From assembly GCA_045649485.1 (NCBI GenBank), contig JAZRPZ010000020.1:26691-90690 (forward strand): DNA of 64,000 nt, written 5' to 3'. Within the stretch, counting starts at the first letter, position 1, and each line of letters opens with the position of its first letter. Positions 8,461-16,459 of the stretch are shown here, one piece after another. The notes beneath the pieces are model-generated. The model saw only the letters and a program-made list of their open reading frames with translations. It was not told where the DNA came from and did not search any database. The position numbers and the translations under genes were made by a program. The DNA comes from RUG11247 sp045649485. GTDB lineage: Bacteria > Bacillota > Clostridia > Christensenellales > Aristaeellaceae.

Positions 8461-9888
8461 ATGCCGAAACCCAATATCGTTTTGATAGTTGCGGACCAAT
8501 TCAGAGGAGATTGTCTCGGTTTTGCCGGTCATCCTGATGTGAAAACTCCGTATCTTGATACGATGGCAGCCAGAGGAATGTATTTTCCGAATATGTATTC
8601 GGCATGTCCGACATGTATACCTGCCAGGGCTGCACTGCTTACCGGAATGTCCCAGGCGCGTAATGGCAGGACGGGCTATCAGGATGGAATCGACTGGAAT
8701 TATGAGCATACCCTTGCCGGCGAAATTGCAAATCAGGGCTATGTCACCCATTGTGTCGGAAAGATGCATGTGCATCCGCCGCGCAGCCGTATGGGCTTCC
8801 ATGATGTGGAAATACATGACGGATATCTGCATTATTATCGTAAAGAAGATATTCCCGCATATCAGGCCCAGGACAGATATGATGACTATCTGCACTGGTT
8901 CAGGGATAAAATGGGCGCTAACAGAGACATGAACGATGCGGGAATACAGTGCGTTTCGTGGGTGGCAAGACCATGGCCATATGAAGAACAGTATCATCCG
9001 ACCACATGGGCTACGGAACGCGCGCTGGATTTCCTGCGCAGACGTGACCATAGAGAACCGTTCTTCCTTACCGTATCCTATGTGCGCCCCCATCCGCCGT
9101 TTGATGCGCCTCAGTGCTATTTCGATATGTATAAGGATATGGAATTGGCTCCTCCCATAAGTGGCGACTGGGATGATCCCGAAAATCTGCAGAAAATGGG
9201 CCGTATGATAGACGGCCGCTCCGGTCCTGTTGACAAGGAACTCATTCGACAGGCGCAGATAGGCTATTATGCCTGCATAACGCATCTCGATCATCAGCTT
9301 GACAGACTAATGGAAGCGCTGCAGTATACAGGGGATACGATCATTGTATTTACTGCAGATCACGGAGAACTTCTGTGCGATCATCATCTGTTCGGAAAGG
9401 CGATGCCGTATAGGGGCAGCGCGAATGTGCCGCTTCTGATATCGGGTTATGGCAAATATGCCAACTGTTTCAACGGAAAAAATGAACGTCTCGGTGAACT
9501 GAGGGATATTCTCCCGACGCTTGTGAATCTTGCAGGGGGAGAAGAGTGCCCGTTCTCTGATGGCGAAAATCTGCTCGACGGTACTGACGGGCGCGATTAT
9601 CTCCATGGAGAACATGCTACAGGCGATATGTCCAATCATTTCATAGTAACCCGAAAAGATAAGTATGTGTGGTTCTCCCAGAGCGGAAGAGAGCAGTATT
9701 TTGATCTTGAAAAAGATCCGAAAGAAACTCACGATGCTTTTGAAGATCCTGAAAACAAGCAGCGCATTGACGAGCTGAGAGAACTGCTCGTAACAGAGCT
9801 TACCGGACGAGAGGAAGGCTATGTTTCCGATGGGAAGCTTGTGGTAGGCAGAAAGCCGCAGACGGTGCTTGCCAATCCAAGACGGTGA
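8461..9888 (+). CDS. Type I sulfatase
   Basis: A 475-residue alkaline-phosphatase-superfamily enzyme that hydrolyses sulfate esters. The metal site begins with NIVLIVADQFRGD at residues 5-17. The activation motif is Cys52-Ile-Pro-Ala-Arg56 followed by AALLTG, where the cysteine is converted to formylglycine. Other family motifs are GYVTHCVGKMH, FTADHGE and the C-terminal metal-ligand region. No signal peptide is seen, so it is probably cytoplasmic and acts on imported sulfated sugars or small esters. The start at 8461 follows GGGAGTGATATC. No sulfatase-maturing enzyme is encoded in this window. The substrate cannot be read from the sequence. Confidence 0.88.
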   Translation: MPKPNIVLIVADQFRGDCLGFAGHPDVKTPYLDTMAARGMYFPNMYSACPTCIPARAALLTGMSQARNGRTGYQDGIDWNYEHTLAGEIANQGYVTHCVGKMHVHPPRSRMGFHDVEIHDGYLHYYRKEDIPAYQAQDRYDDYLHWFRDKMGANRDMNDAGIQCVSWVARPWPYEEQYHPTTWATERALDFLRRRDHREPFFLTVSYVRPHPPFDAPQCYFDMYKDMELAPPISGDWDDPENLQKMGRMIDGRSGPVDKELIRQAQIGYYACITHLDHQLDRLMEALQYTGDTIIVFTADHGELLCDHHLFGKAMPYRGSANVPLLISGYGKYANCFNGKNERLGELRDILPTLVNLAGGEECPFSDGENLLDGTDGRDYLHGEHATGDMSNHFIVTRKDKYVWFSQSGREQYFDLEKDPKETHDAFEDPENKQRIDELRELLVTELTGREEGYVSDGKLVVGRKPQTVLANPRR

Positions 9889-9948
9889 ACATAACCGCAA
9901 AGAAAACCGAACGTAAGCAGTGAATGCTAAAGGAATATCATTGAAGAA

Positions 9949-9989
9949 AGACACCCCGGATGTATCGAAAACATCCGGGGTGTCTTTTT
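9949..9989. terminator. Terminator shared by sulfatase and chrA
   Basis: Perfect 15-base arms (AGACACCCCGGATGT and its complement) with a seven-base loop and a T-run. It lies between two convergent genes and probably serves both, since the left side is A-rich. Confidence 0.85.
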
Positions 9990-10536
9990 ATATTATTCCG
10001 ATAATGCCCAGCAGCAGATATACCAAACCGCAGAGTACCATCGTAAGAATGGCATTCATTTTCTTCATGCGGAGCACAATAAATGCGCCTGCGAAAAGTA
10101 TTGCGCCGACGATATCAAATCCTCCGTCGGGAAGCACGGCAGATAGCAGAATAGTAACGCCTGCCGAGGCGATCAAAGCCACGACAACAGGTCTCAGTGC
10201 GGCAAGGGTATTTTTAAGTATGCTGATGTTCCTGTATCTGAAATAAATGAACGCCAGCAGCGATACCAGTATACAGGATGGGAGTATGCAGCCGAATGTT
10301 GCTGCGATCGCACCGGGCAATCCCGCAACGCGTATTCCGACAAAAGTGGCAGAATTTATTGCTATAGGTCCGGGAGTCATTTCGGCGATGGTAACAAGGT
10401 CTGTAAACTCAGATATGCTCAGCCAGCCATAGCCGTCCACGGCTTTTGCCTGAATAAGTGGGATCGCAGCATATCCGCCGCCAACCGAAAACAGGCCTAT
10501 CTGTATAAACGCCCATATGAGTTCAAGATATATCAT
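9988..10536 (-). CDS. chrA: Chromate transporter, second short subunit
   Basis: A 182-residue membrane protein of the CHR family, here as one of two short-chain halves encoded by adjacent genes. FSVGGGYAAIP near residue 16 and TPGPIAINSATFVG near residue 55 are the family's paired motifs. About five membrane segments follow. In the family, these proteins move chromate or sulfate-like anions; the natural substrate in gut anaerobes is unknown. Its start overlaps the stop of the upstream subunit by 14 bases, so the two are co-translated and probably form a heterodimer. Confidence 0.85.
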   Translation of the reverse strand: MIYLELIWAFIQIGLFSVGGGYAAIPLIQAKAVDGYGWLSISEFTDLVTIAEMTPGPIAINSATFVGIRVAGLPGAIAATFGCILPSCILVSLLAFIYFRYRNISILKNTLAALRPVVVALIASAGVTILLSAVLPDGGFDIVGAILFAGAFIVLRMKKMNAILTMVLCGLVYLLLGIIGII

Positions 10537-11101
10537 CGCCGCGCTCCTTTCTCCGGCTTATCAGCGCGGTAACGATGCCTATGAGCAGGGCAGCCAGTAT
10601 TATTATCACAGCGTTTATGTTCAGAACGAATGCTGCGATGAAGGCAATGACCATCATGCTTATTCTGAGAGCGTTCCTGCCGGCGACTATGCCAGCCCCC
10701 ATGCCTGTTGCGACATCGAGCACAACAGCGGCCACACCTGCACGCATGCCGTGCAGCATCAGCGCAACATATCTGTTTGCTGCAAAGGCAGTGTAGAAAA
10801 GTGAAATAACGGAAATGATTATTACCGGCGGAATGATGGTGCCCAAAACTGCGGTAAGCATTCCCGCAAATCCGCCCACACGCCAGCCGACCAGTATAGC
10901 TGCATTTACTGCAATGGCGCCGGGAGAAGTCTGAGCCAGAGCAACAAGGTCAAGCATCTCGTCGTTCTCTATCCAGTTGAGTCTTTCAACGAAATGTTTT
11001 TTCATGAAGCCCACTATTACATATCCGCCGCCGAAGGTAAAGGCGCTTATATATAATGTGGTGAAAAATAATGTCAGCAGATTTTCTCTTTTGTTTGCCA
11101 C
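10523..11101 (-). CDS. chrA: Chromate transporter, first short subunit
   Basis: A 193-residue CHR-family half protein. It carries the same motif pair as its partner: FTFGGGYVIVGFMKKHFVE and ALAQTSPGAIAVNAAILVGW, then four to five membrane segments. The start is a GTG at 11101, with AAAGGAGG upstream; the frame stays open further upstream but overlaps the divergent promoter. The gene is divergent from a LysR regulator, which likely controls the pair. Confidence 0.84.
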   Translation of the reverse strand: MANKRENLLTLFFTTLYISAFTFGGGYVIVGFMKKHFVERLNWIENDEMLDLVALAQTSPGAIAVNAAILVGWRVGGFAGMLTAVLGTIIPPVIIISVISLFYTAFAANRYVALMLHGMRAGVAAVVLDVATGMGAGIVAGRNALRISMMVIAFIAAFVLNINAVIIILAALLIGIVTALISRRKERGDDIS

Positions 11102-11125
11102 TTTACGGAAACCTCCTTTGATGAT

Positions 11126-11164
11126 ATTATAACTCTTGCAAAGCAATAAGTAAAATGCTATAAT
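11126..11164. promoter_or_regulatory. Overlapping divergent promoters, chrA and lysR
   Basis: For the LysR gene: TTGCAA 11136-11141, 17-base spacer, TATAAT 11159-11164. For chrA on the minus strand: TTACTT, 16-base spacer, TATAAT (11126-11131). The two overlap completely. The inverted repeat TTGC-AAA-GCAA inside the overlap is a plausible LysR binding site. Confidence 0.65.
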
Positions 11165-11210
11165 TTGATAAAATTTATTACTTGTATGCATGTTCGGAGC
11201 GGGACTTTTT

Positions 11211-12092
11211 ATGAAAATACGCCTCATGAAGATCTTTATTCAGGTATACCAGACGCAGAATATTACCCGCGCAGCTGAGCTTCTCCATATGACTCAGCCT
11301 GCGGTCACACGTGCCATTCAGGAGATTGAGCATTATTACGGTGTGTGCCTTTTTGAAAGAATGGGCCGCGGTCTGAGCGCGACAGAAAGCGCCCGTCAGC
11401 TGTATGCCCATGCGCTGCATATCGTGGAATCGGTCGATATAATGGAAAAAGGTCTGCGCAACTGGGATGAATTCGGAATCCTTCGCGTCGGCGCCAGTAT
11501 TACGCTGGGCAGCTTCCTTATGCCGAGGCTTGCTGCCGAATTCAAAAAAGAGCATCCGCATTTGAAACTTAAGGTGCGTATTGAAAGCGGTATCAGCCTC
11601 CAGCAGCAGCTTTGCGATAATCAGCTTGATATTGCATTTATCGAAGGCGGTATTGCAGACCAGCAGCTGATGTTTGAAACCTTCTCGGGAGACCGTCTCG
11701 TGCTGATTATGCCTCCGGATCATCCGCTCAAGGATGCCGATACAATAAATCTGCATGACCTTTCCGACTGTAATTTCCTGCTGCGCGAACCTGGCAGCGC
11801 GGGTCGTACTTTCCTTGATCATGTGTTCGCAATGCATAATATGGTGGTTGATCCCATGTGGGAATCTGTCAGCACACAGGCTATCGTAAAAGCGGTAAGC
11901 TCTGGTGTAGGCATTTCGTTCCTGCCCGAGAAACTCGTCAGGAATGCCATAGACAATAATATAGTTGCAACCCACGAGATCGCCGACGAACCGTTTGCCA
12001 GAAAAAATTATATCGTATGGCATCAGAACAAGCATCTGACGCCTTCGGCCAGAGCTATCATTGCAATGTGTCATAAGCTTGCCGACAGGTAA
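11211..12092 (+). CDS. LysR-family transcriptional regulator
   Basis: A 293-residue regulator. Residues 1-60 are the winged helix-turn-helix (MKIFIQVYQTQNITRAAELL, then TQPAVTRAIQEIE). The rest is a type 2 periplasmic-binding-like effector domain, with GSFLMPRLAAEF and IAFIEG among its conserved strands. It is divergent from the chromate transporter pair over a shared promoter, the usual LysR layout, so it probably controls those genes in response to a small ligand. I start at 11211, downstream of GGAGCGGGA; an ATG at 11190 has no ribosome site. Confidence 0.86.
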   Translation: MKIRLMKIFIQVYQTQNITRAAELLHMTQPAVTRAIQEIEHYYGVCLFERMGRGLSATESARQLYAHALHIVESVDIMEKGLRNWDEFGILRVGASITLGSFLMPRLAAEFKKEHPHLKLKVRIESGISLQQQLCDNQLDIAFIEGGIADQQLMFETFSGDRLVLIMPPDHPLKDADTINLHDLSDCNFLLREPGSAGRTFLDHVFAMHNMVVDPMWESVSTQAIVKAVSSGVGISFLPEKLVRNAIDNNIVATHEIADEPFARKNYIVWHQNKHLTPSARAIIAMCHKLADR

Positions 12093-12115
12093 GCAGTAAG
12101 CGGGGGAGACAGTAT

Positions 12116-12433
12116 ATGCCTGAAAAGATATATGGTAAACTCGTGAGAGATAAAATTCCGGATATCATATCAGAACAGGGCAGAACCCCGATTTGTGATA
12201 TTCCGCCTCACGGGAAATGCCTTGATATGCTGGCTGCAAAGCTTACCGAGGAAGCTGCAGAGTATCTTGAAAGCCGCGAGCCTGAAGAACTGGCGGATGT
12301 GCTTGAAGTCATTCACGGAATACTTCTGCATACGGGAATGACATTCGAATATCTCGAAGAAATAAGGCGGAAGAAGTATGATGAGCGCGGCGGCTTTGAA
12401 AAAGGCATCAGGCTTATCAGCGTCGGGGAATAG
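12116..12433 (+). CDS. MazG-like nucleotide pyrophosphohydrolase domain protein
   Basis: A 105-residue protein of the all-alpha NTP pyrophosphatase (MazG / phosphoribosyl-ATP pyrophosphatase-like) superfamily. It begins with the KLVRDKIPDII motif. The paired acidic motifs KLTEEAAEYL and ELADVLEVI supply the ExxE and ExxD Mg2+ ligands. Family members hydrolyse (d)NTPs or related compounds to the monophosphate as house-cleaning enzymes; the substrate here is unknown. It follows the LysR gene by 23 bases with a GGGGGAG ribosome site and is probably co-transcribed. Confidence 0.83.
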   Translation: MPEKIYGKLVRDKIPDIISEQGRTPICDIPPHGKCLDMLAAKLTEEAAEYLESREPEELADVLEVIHGILLHTGMTFEYLEEIRRKKYDERGGFEKGIRLISVGE

Positions 12434-12454
12434 ACCGCTGACACGCATCGTATG

Positions 12455-12481
12455 CAGCTGCAGATTTAGAATCTGCAGCTG
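12455..12481. repeat. Perfect 12-base inverted repeat
   Basis: CAGCTGCAGATT and its complement are separated by TAG. A stable hairpin forms, but no T-run follows on either strand, so it is not a standard terminator. It lies after the MazG-like gene and 67 bases before the tRNA promoter. Its apex resembles the anticodon arm of the tRNA-Leu that follows. Confidence 0.6.
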
Positions 12482-12547
12482 TAAAAGAAGTGCGGGATGA
12501 ACCTCCGTGCGGATATAGGAATTTCAATTTCTTAATATAAACAAGTA

Positions 12548-12576
12548 TTGACAAATTGGCTGGCATTGGATATAAT
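12548..12576 (+). promoter_or_regulatory. tRNA cluster promoter
   Basis: A perfect consensus sigma-A promoter: TTGACA at 12548-12553, a 17-base spacer and TATAAT at 12571-12576, about 62 bases before the first tRNA. Confidence 0.85.
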
Positions 12577-12637
12577 AATACCCGTGCTTTGTTGGCAGGT
12601 TGATTTGGAAGCTGCTGTCAGGCGTCGATGCTTGTAT

Positions 12638-12721
12638 GCGGGCGTGGCGGAATGGCAGACGCGCCAGATTTAGGATCTGGTGCCGAGAGGCGTGTGAGTT
12701 CGAGTCTCGTCGCCCGCACCA
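12638..12721 (+). tRNA. tRNA-Leu (UAG)
   Basis: Acceptor GCGGGCG pairs with CGCCCGC. The anticodon arm CCAGA-TTTAGGA-TCTGG shows UAG. A long variable arm, as in class II tRNAs, is present. The 3' CCA is encoded. Confidence 0.95.
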
Positions 12722-12731
12722 GTCGATTTTT

Positions 12732-12807
12732 GCGGTAGTAGCTCAGTTGGTAGAGCGCCACCTTGCCAAGGTGGAGGTCGCGAGTCCGAGTCTCGTCTAC
12801 CGCTCCA
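12732..12807 (+). tRNA. tRNA-Gly (GCC), copy 1
   Basis: Acceptor GCGGTAG pairs with CTACCGC. The anticodon loop TTGCCAA gives GCC. CCA is encoded. It is identical to the copy at 12903-12978. Confidence 0.95.
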
Positions 12808-12811
12808 TTAT

Positions 12812-12885
12812 GCGGGTGTAACTCAATGGTAGAGTTCCAGCCTTCCAAGCTGGCTACGTGGGTTCGATTCCCATCACCCGCTCCA
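12812..12885 (+). tRNA. tRNA-Gly (UCC)
   Basis: Acceptor GCGGGTG pairs with CACCCGC. The anticodon loop CTTCCAA gives UCC. CCA is encoded. It lies between the two GCC copies, only four bases after the first. Confidence 0.95.
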
Positions 12886-12902
12886 ACAAAGTTTACCAAT
12901 AT

Positions 12903-12978
12903 GCGGTAGTAGCTCAGTTGGTAGAGCGCCACCTTGCCAAGGTGGAGGTCGCGAGTCCGAGTCTCGTCTACCGCTCCA
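12903..12978 (+). tRNA. tRNA-Gly (GCC), copy 2
   Basis: Identical in sequence to copy 1, with CCA encoded. The duplication with the UCC gene between them suggests a local tandem copy event. Confidence 0.95.
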
Positions 12979-12981
12979 TAT

Positions 12982-13057
12982 GCACCTTTAGCTCAGTTGG
13001 TAGAGCACCTGACTCTTAATCAGGGTGTCCAGGGTTCGAGCCCCTGAAGGTGTACCA
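12982..13057 (+). tRNA. tRNA-Lys (CUU)
   Basis: The anticodon arm CCTGA-CTCTTAA-TCAGG gives CUU. The acceptor GCACCTT pairs with AAGGTGT, the first pair being G-U. CCA is encoded. Last gene of the cluster. Confidence 0.93.
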
Positions 13058-13059
13058 CA

Positions 13060-13093
13060 AACACTCACACTGTAAAGTGTGAGTGTTTTCTTT
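13060..13093 (+). terminator. Terminator of the tRNA cluster
   Basis: Perfect arms AACACTCACACT and complement around a GTAA loop, then TTTTCTTT. Confidence 0.9.
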
Positions 13094-13179
13094 CCTGCAG
13101 AAGTTGTTGACCGGTCATTTTCTGTTTAAATTATAAGGGTTTTGTCGGAAAAACAGCTGTTAACTGTTTGCTTGTAAAG

Positions 13180-13208
13180 TTGACTAATTCCTGCAATGAG
13201 TATATAAT
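13180..13208 (+). promoter_or_regulatory. Promoter of the exopolysaccharide control cluster
   Basis: TTGACT at 13180-13185, 17-base spacer, TATAAT at 13203-13208. The leader is about 120 bases long. A second possible promoter lies upstream (TTGACC 13107-13112, TTATAA 13131-13136, spacer 18). Confidence 0.7.
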
Positions 13209-13333
13209 GATATGTGATGATATAGTTAGTCTTTTTGTGTCCGTGTAAGCGATTTATTTCAGATAACATGGATCAAAACAGACTTCCAATCCGTCAAAGA
13301 TTCATTATGTTTTCAGAAACGATGGAGGGGATT

Positions 13334-14125
13334 ATGAATATCAGAAAGATAATAGCGGTTATTTTGCTGATTCTGGCGGTAGTTTCCCAGGTGGCATTTG
13401 CTCAGGATACATACATCGACCTTGACGCAAGGTTTTCGGACATACCGACATACGAATACAACGGAACGACATATTATTTCAAGTCCCGAGTTACAACAAC
13501 GCTTCTGCTGTTCGCAGAACTTCCTGCAGAAGAAACAGCGGGTGCCGACAGGCTGGAAATGGTCCTTCTGCTGATTACCGATGATGACAACGATACGGCG
13601 ATCCCGATACAGCTTGATCCAAACATGAAGGCCGGATGGCTTGAGGGAGAAGATGCAGATAAAACGCTTTCGGAGCTTTATTCCGCAGCTGCTGATGCAG
13701 AATCGGGAAGTGTAATTCTTCTGGATGCTGTAAACAAGCTGTTCCCGGGCGAGGAAGTAGTTGAGCATTATTTCCTGATGGATCTTAACGGACTGCCGCT
13801 TCTCGACGGCATTGCCAATAATGACACCAATCTCACGGGAGATCCTCTGATCGATAGATTCAAAGCGATCGTGAAATCTGTTGAGAGCGGTGAGGGCGAC
13901 GCAAATGAGATGCTTTCAGATCTCAGCGGATACATCTATACCGGGATGAAGAGCGGCGAGCTCGTGAGAGTTGTAGACAAGGCAGAACGTTATGACCGTT
14001 CTTCAAGGATGCCGTTCCCTGTGATCGCACCCGGTGATGATGCGGCGCTAACAGTCGAAGCCGATCTTGAAGCTTTCGAGAAAATGATGATAGAACTGTA
14101 TTACGAAGACACCAGACCCTGGTGA
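13334..14125 (+). CDS. Secreted degenerate LCP-like protein
   Basis: A 263-residue protein with a signal peptide (MNIRKIIAVILLILAVVSQV, cleavage after AFA). The mature part follows the outline of a LytR-CpsA-Psr (LCP) domain: TTLLLFAEL where LCP proteins have LLLG-x-D, then MVLLLITDD for the second strand, and HYFLMDLNGLPLLDGI for the Y-x-x-VD-x-x-G-x-x-x-LVD region. The phosphate-binding Asp and Arg residues are absent (QLDPN replaces the RDT motif). It ends before the usual C-terminal part. It heads an operon with two complete LCP genes. It may be a non-catalytic partner. GGAGGGG precedes the ATG at 13334. Confidence 0.6.
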   Translation: MNIRKIIAVILLILAVVSQVAFAQDTYIDLDARFSDIPTYEYNGTTYYFKSRVTTTLLLFAELPAEETAGADRLEMVLLLITDDDNDTAIPIQLDPNMKAGWLEGEDADKTLSELYSAAADAESGSVILLDAVNKLFPGEEVVEHYFLMDLNGLPLLDGIANNDTNLTGDPLIDRFKAIVKSVESGEGDANEMLSDLSGYIYTGMKSGELVRVVDKAERYDRSSRMPFPVIAPGDDAALTVEADLEAFEKMMIELYYEDTRPW

Positions 14126-14151
14126 TTGAGCAGATTAAGGAGAGAAGATGC

Positions 14152-14964
14152 ATGCGTGATATCGAAAAGGTAAATCCGGTAGCGGTCGATAACAAAGAAA
14201 GTCAGGAGTTTGAAATCGATATAGTTGAACTTCTGCTCAGACTGGCTGAGTGCTGGAAGTACATTGTTGCATGTGCCGTGGTTGGCACTGTTATCATGGC
14301 GATTTACAGCTTTATATTTGCTACTCCTATGTATGAAGCCACCAGTAAGCTTTATGTCATTTCCAACAGCGATTCCGCGATCAATCTGTCTGACCTTCAG
14401 TTAGGTACTGCATTGACTGCCGACTATACCGAAGTTTTCAATACCTGGGAAGTCCACGAGATCGTACGTCAGAATCTTGGTCTTGATTACGAACGCGAAG
14501 AACTTTCGGAAATGGTAGCAATCAGCAATCCCAGTGATACCCGCGTTCTGTATATCACCGTAACCAACAAAGATCCAAAGCTTGCGGCTGATATCGCAAA
14601 TGAGTATGCAGGTGTTGCCAAGCAGTACATATCCATGACCATGCAGACCGACGAGCCTACCGATTTCTCTGAGGCTCTTGTTCCCGAAAAGCCCGTCAGC
14701 CCCAAAAAGAAGCTGAATGTGGCTATCGGTTTTGCACTTGGTGCTTTCGGAGCATGCGCTGTAATCGTTATACAGTTCCTTATGGATGATAAGATCAAGA
14801 CTGCTGACGATATCCGTAAGTACACCGGTCTGCCCACTCTTGCAGTTGTTCCGGACAATGATGAGGCGTCCAAGGAACAGATTGGTGAGAAGAGCAAGTC
14901 TTCCGGCAGCAAGAACGGTCGTTCCGGCAGCAGAACCAATAATCAGGCTTCGGTACGGAGGTAA
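14152..14964 (+). CDS. Polysaccharide co-polymerase, Wzz/CapA type
   Basis: A 270-residue membrane protein with two transmembrane segments (about residues 37-60 and 190-212) around an extracytoplasmic domain. The first segment is preceded by VDIVELLLRLAECWKY, the usual Wzz-domain start. The P-x2-P-x4-P-like stretch VPEKPVSPKKK lies before the second segment. The C-terminal tail is Lys-, Ser- and Gly-rich. In Gram-positive bacteria such proteins set chain length and activate the tyrosine kinase encoded next; that gene starts seven bases downstream. The start at 14152 follows AAGGAGAG by seven bases. Confidence 0.86.
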   Translation: MRDIEKVNPVAVDNKESQEFEIDIVELLLRLAECWKYIVACAVVGTVIMAIYSFIFATPMYEATSKLYVISNSDSAINLSDLQLGTALTADYTEVFNTWEVHEIVRQNLGLDYEREELSEMVAISNPSDTRVLYITVTNKDPKLAADIANEYAGVAKQYISMTMQTDEPTDFSEALVPEKPVSPKKKLNVAIGFALGAFGACAVIVIQFLMDDKIKTADDIRKYTGLPTLAVVPDNDEASKEQIGEKSKSSGSKNGRSGSRTNNQASVRR

Positions 14965-14970
14965 TTAAGA

Positions 14971-15696
14971 ATGAGCATGATCGATATTACCCGCTTTAAG
15001 CCCCTTTCCTATGCCTGCACTGAGGCATTGAACACCCTTTGTACTAATTTGACTTTCGCCGGTGAGGATAAAAAGGTAATAATGATTACCAGCGCTCAGG
15101 CACATGAGGGCAAATCTTTCATCAGCATGAATATCATGCGCACTCTTGCCGGTCTGGGTCACAGAGTAGTCCATGTCGATGCTGACCTTCGACGCTCTCA
15201 GATCGCCGCCAAGTATGGTCTCAAGATCAAGGAAGGCAGCGGCATGGGTCTGACTCATTACCTTGCCGGTATGTGTACGGCAGATTCTGTTGTATATGAG
15301 ACCAGCATCCGTAATGTATCCATGGTTCCTCTGGGAAGAGAAGTATCCAATTCTCTTGCTCTGCTGACCACCGGTCGTATGGCACGTCTGCTGAGCTACC
15401 TTCGCGAGCGCTATGATTATGTTATCGTAGATGCACCGCCGGTAGGCATCATCATCGATGCTGCAGAAATCGCAAAGAGTTGCGATGGCGTTGTCATCAC
15501 CTCCAAGTACAAGACTTGCTCCCGCCGCGAACTGATCGATGTCAAGAATCAGATCGAACGCAGTGAGTGCCAGATCCTCGGCGTTGTACTTAATGCCGTC
15601 GCATTTGACTCTCTCAGCAGCAAGCATTACTATCATAAGTCTGCATATGCCAGCTATGAGTCTGACTATGTAAGTTCCAAATCCAAGAAAAAATAA
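14971..15696 (+). CDS. Bacterial tyrosine kinase, CpsD/YwqD type
   Basis: A 241-residue cytoplasmic BY-kinase. Walker A is AQAHEGKSF (residues 42-50), a variant of the usual PGEGKS. Walker A' is VHVDADLRRS near residue 65, and Walker B is YDYVIVDAPP near 150. The C-terminus has a tyrosine cluster, HYYHKSAYASYESDY, the autophosphorylation tail. It pairs with the co-polymerase upstream, whose tail stimulates it, and with the PHP phosphatase downstream that removes the phosphates. Together they control exopolysaccharide assembly. Confidence 0.9.
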   Translation: MSMIDITRFKPLSYACTEALNTLCTNLTFAGEDKKVIMITSAQAHEGKSFISMNIMRTLAGLGHRVVHVDADLRRSQIAAKYGLKIKEGSGMGLTHYLAGMCTADSVVYETSIRNVSMVPLGREVSNSLALLTTGRMARLLSYLRERYDYVIVDAPPVGIIIDAAEIAKSCDGVVITSKYKTCSRRELIDVKNQIERSECQILGVVLNAVAFDSLSSKHYYHKSAYASYESDYVSSKSKKK

Positions 15697-15715
15697 GATA
15701 GGTATCCTGAAATAA

Positions 15716-16429
15716 ATGAAACATCGCTTTGTTGATATTCATCATCATCTTGCGTACGGGGTTGATGATGGCCCGAAGAATTTCAAGCAAATGCAGAAGA
15801 TGCTCAGGCAGGCTGCGCGTGAAAATATAGGAGTGATCTTTGCTACTCCGCATGTTACTCCCGGTGTCCGTAGATTCCGTTTGGATGAATATCATCAGGC
15901 ATTGGAGGATGCAAGGGACTATTGCTCTGAAACAGGCCTTGATATTCAGATACTTGAAGGCTGTGAAATTCTCTATACGGATCAGACTCCAAGACTTCTG
16001 AGGGATGGATACATTCCTACCATGAATGAAACGGATTTTGTTCTTGTTGAATTTTCACCGGATATCAAGTATAAGAAATTGAAGGAAGCGCTTGACGCGA
16101 TACTGTGTCAGGGATACAGACCCATTGTGGCCCATGTCGAACGTTATATGTGCCTTGTTCACAGACCTTCAAGGGCTGAAAAGATCAAGGATACAATGGA
16201 TGTCAGGTTTCAGATGAACTGCTCTTCAGTAATCAAAAGAAAAGGATTGTTTGTAAATCTATTTGTGAACCGTATGCTTAAGAAGCAGCTTATCGATGCA
16301 TTGGGAACCGACTCTCATAACGTAACCAGCAGAGCCGCCAATATGAAGACTGCCTGGAAGATCGTCCGCAAAAAGTATGGCAGCCGCTATGCTGAACGGC
16401 TTACTAATGGAAGTCTTCTTGAGGAATAA
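15716..16429 (+). CDS. PHP-type tyrosine phosphatase, CpsB/YwqE type
   Basis: A 237-residue metal-dependent phosphatase. The PHP metal ligands are visible in order: DIHHHLAYGVDDG near residue 7, ATPH near 44, EGCEI near 82, AHVERY near 140 and GTDSHN near 200. In this family the enzyme dephosphorylates the adjacent tyrosine kinase. It follows that gene by 19 bases. The ribosome site is weak, so it may be translated at a lower level. Confidence 0.9.
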   Translation: MKHRFVDIHHHLAYGVDDGPKNFKQMQKMLRQAARENIGVIFATPHVTPGVRRFRLDEYHQALEDARDYCSETGLDIQILEGCEILYTDQTPRLLRDGYIPTMNETDFVLVEFSPDIKYKKLKEALDAILCQGYRPIVAHVERYMCLVHRPSRAEKIKDTMDVRFQMNCSSVIKRKGLFVNLFVNRMLKKQLIDALGTDSHNVTSRAANMKTAWKIVRKKYGSRYAERLTNGSLLEE

Positions 16430-16459
16430 CTATTTCCCTATGAACAGGAGGTATTTGTG

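Noticed and set aside
8302..9294. Minus-strand frame of 330 codons opposite the sulfatase
   Set aside because: Antisense shadow of a gene with clear sulfatase motifs; no ribosome site.
12638..13057. Cluster of near-repeats that might be a CRISPR array
   Set aside because: The repeated units are tRNA genes with full cloverleaf structure; two are identical tRNA-Gly copies.
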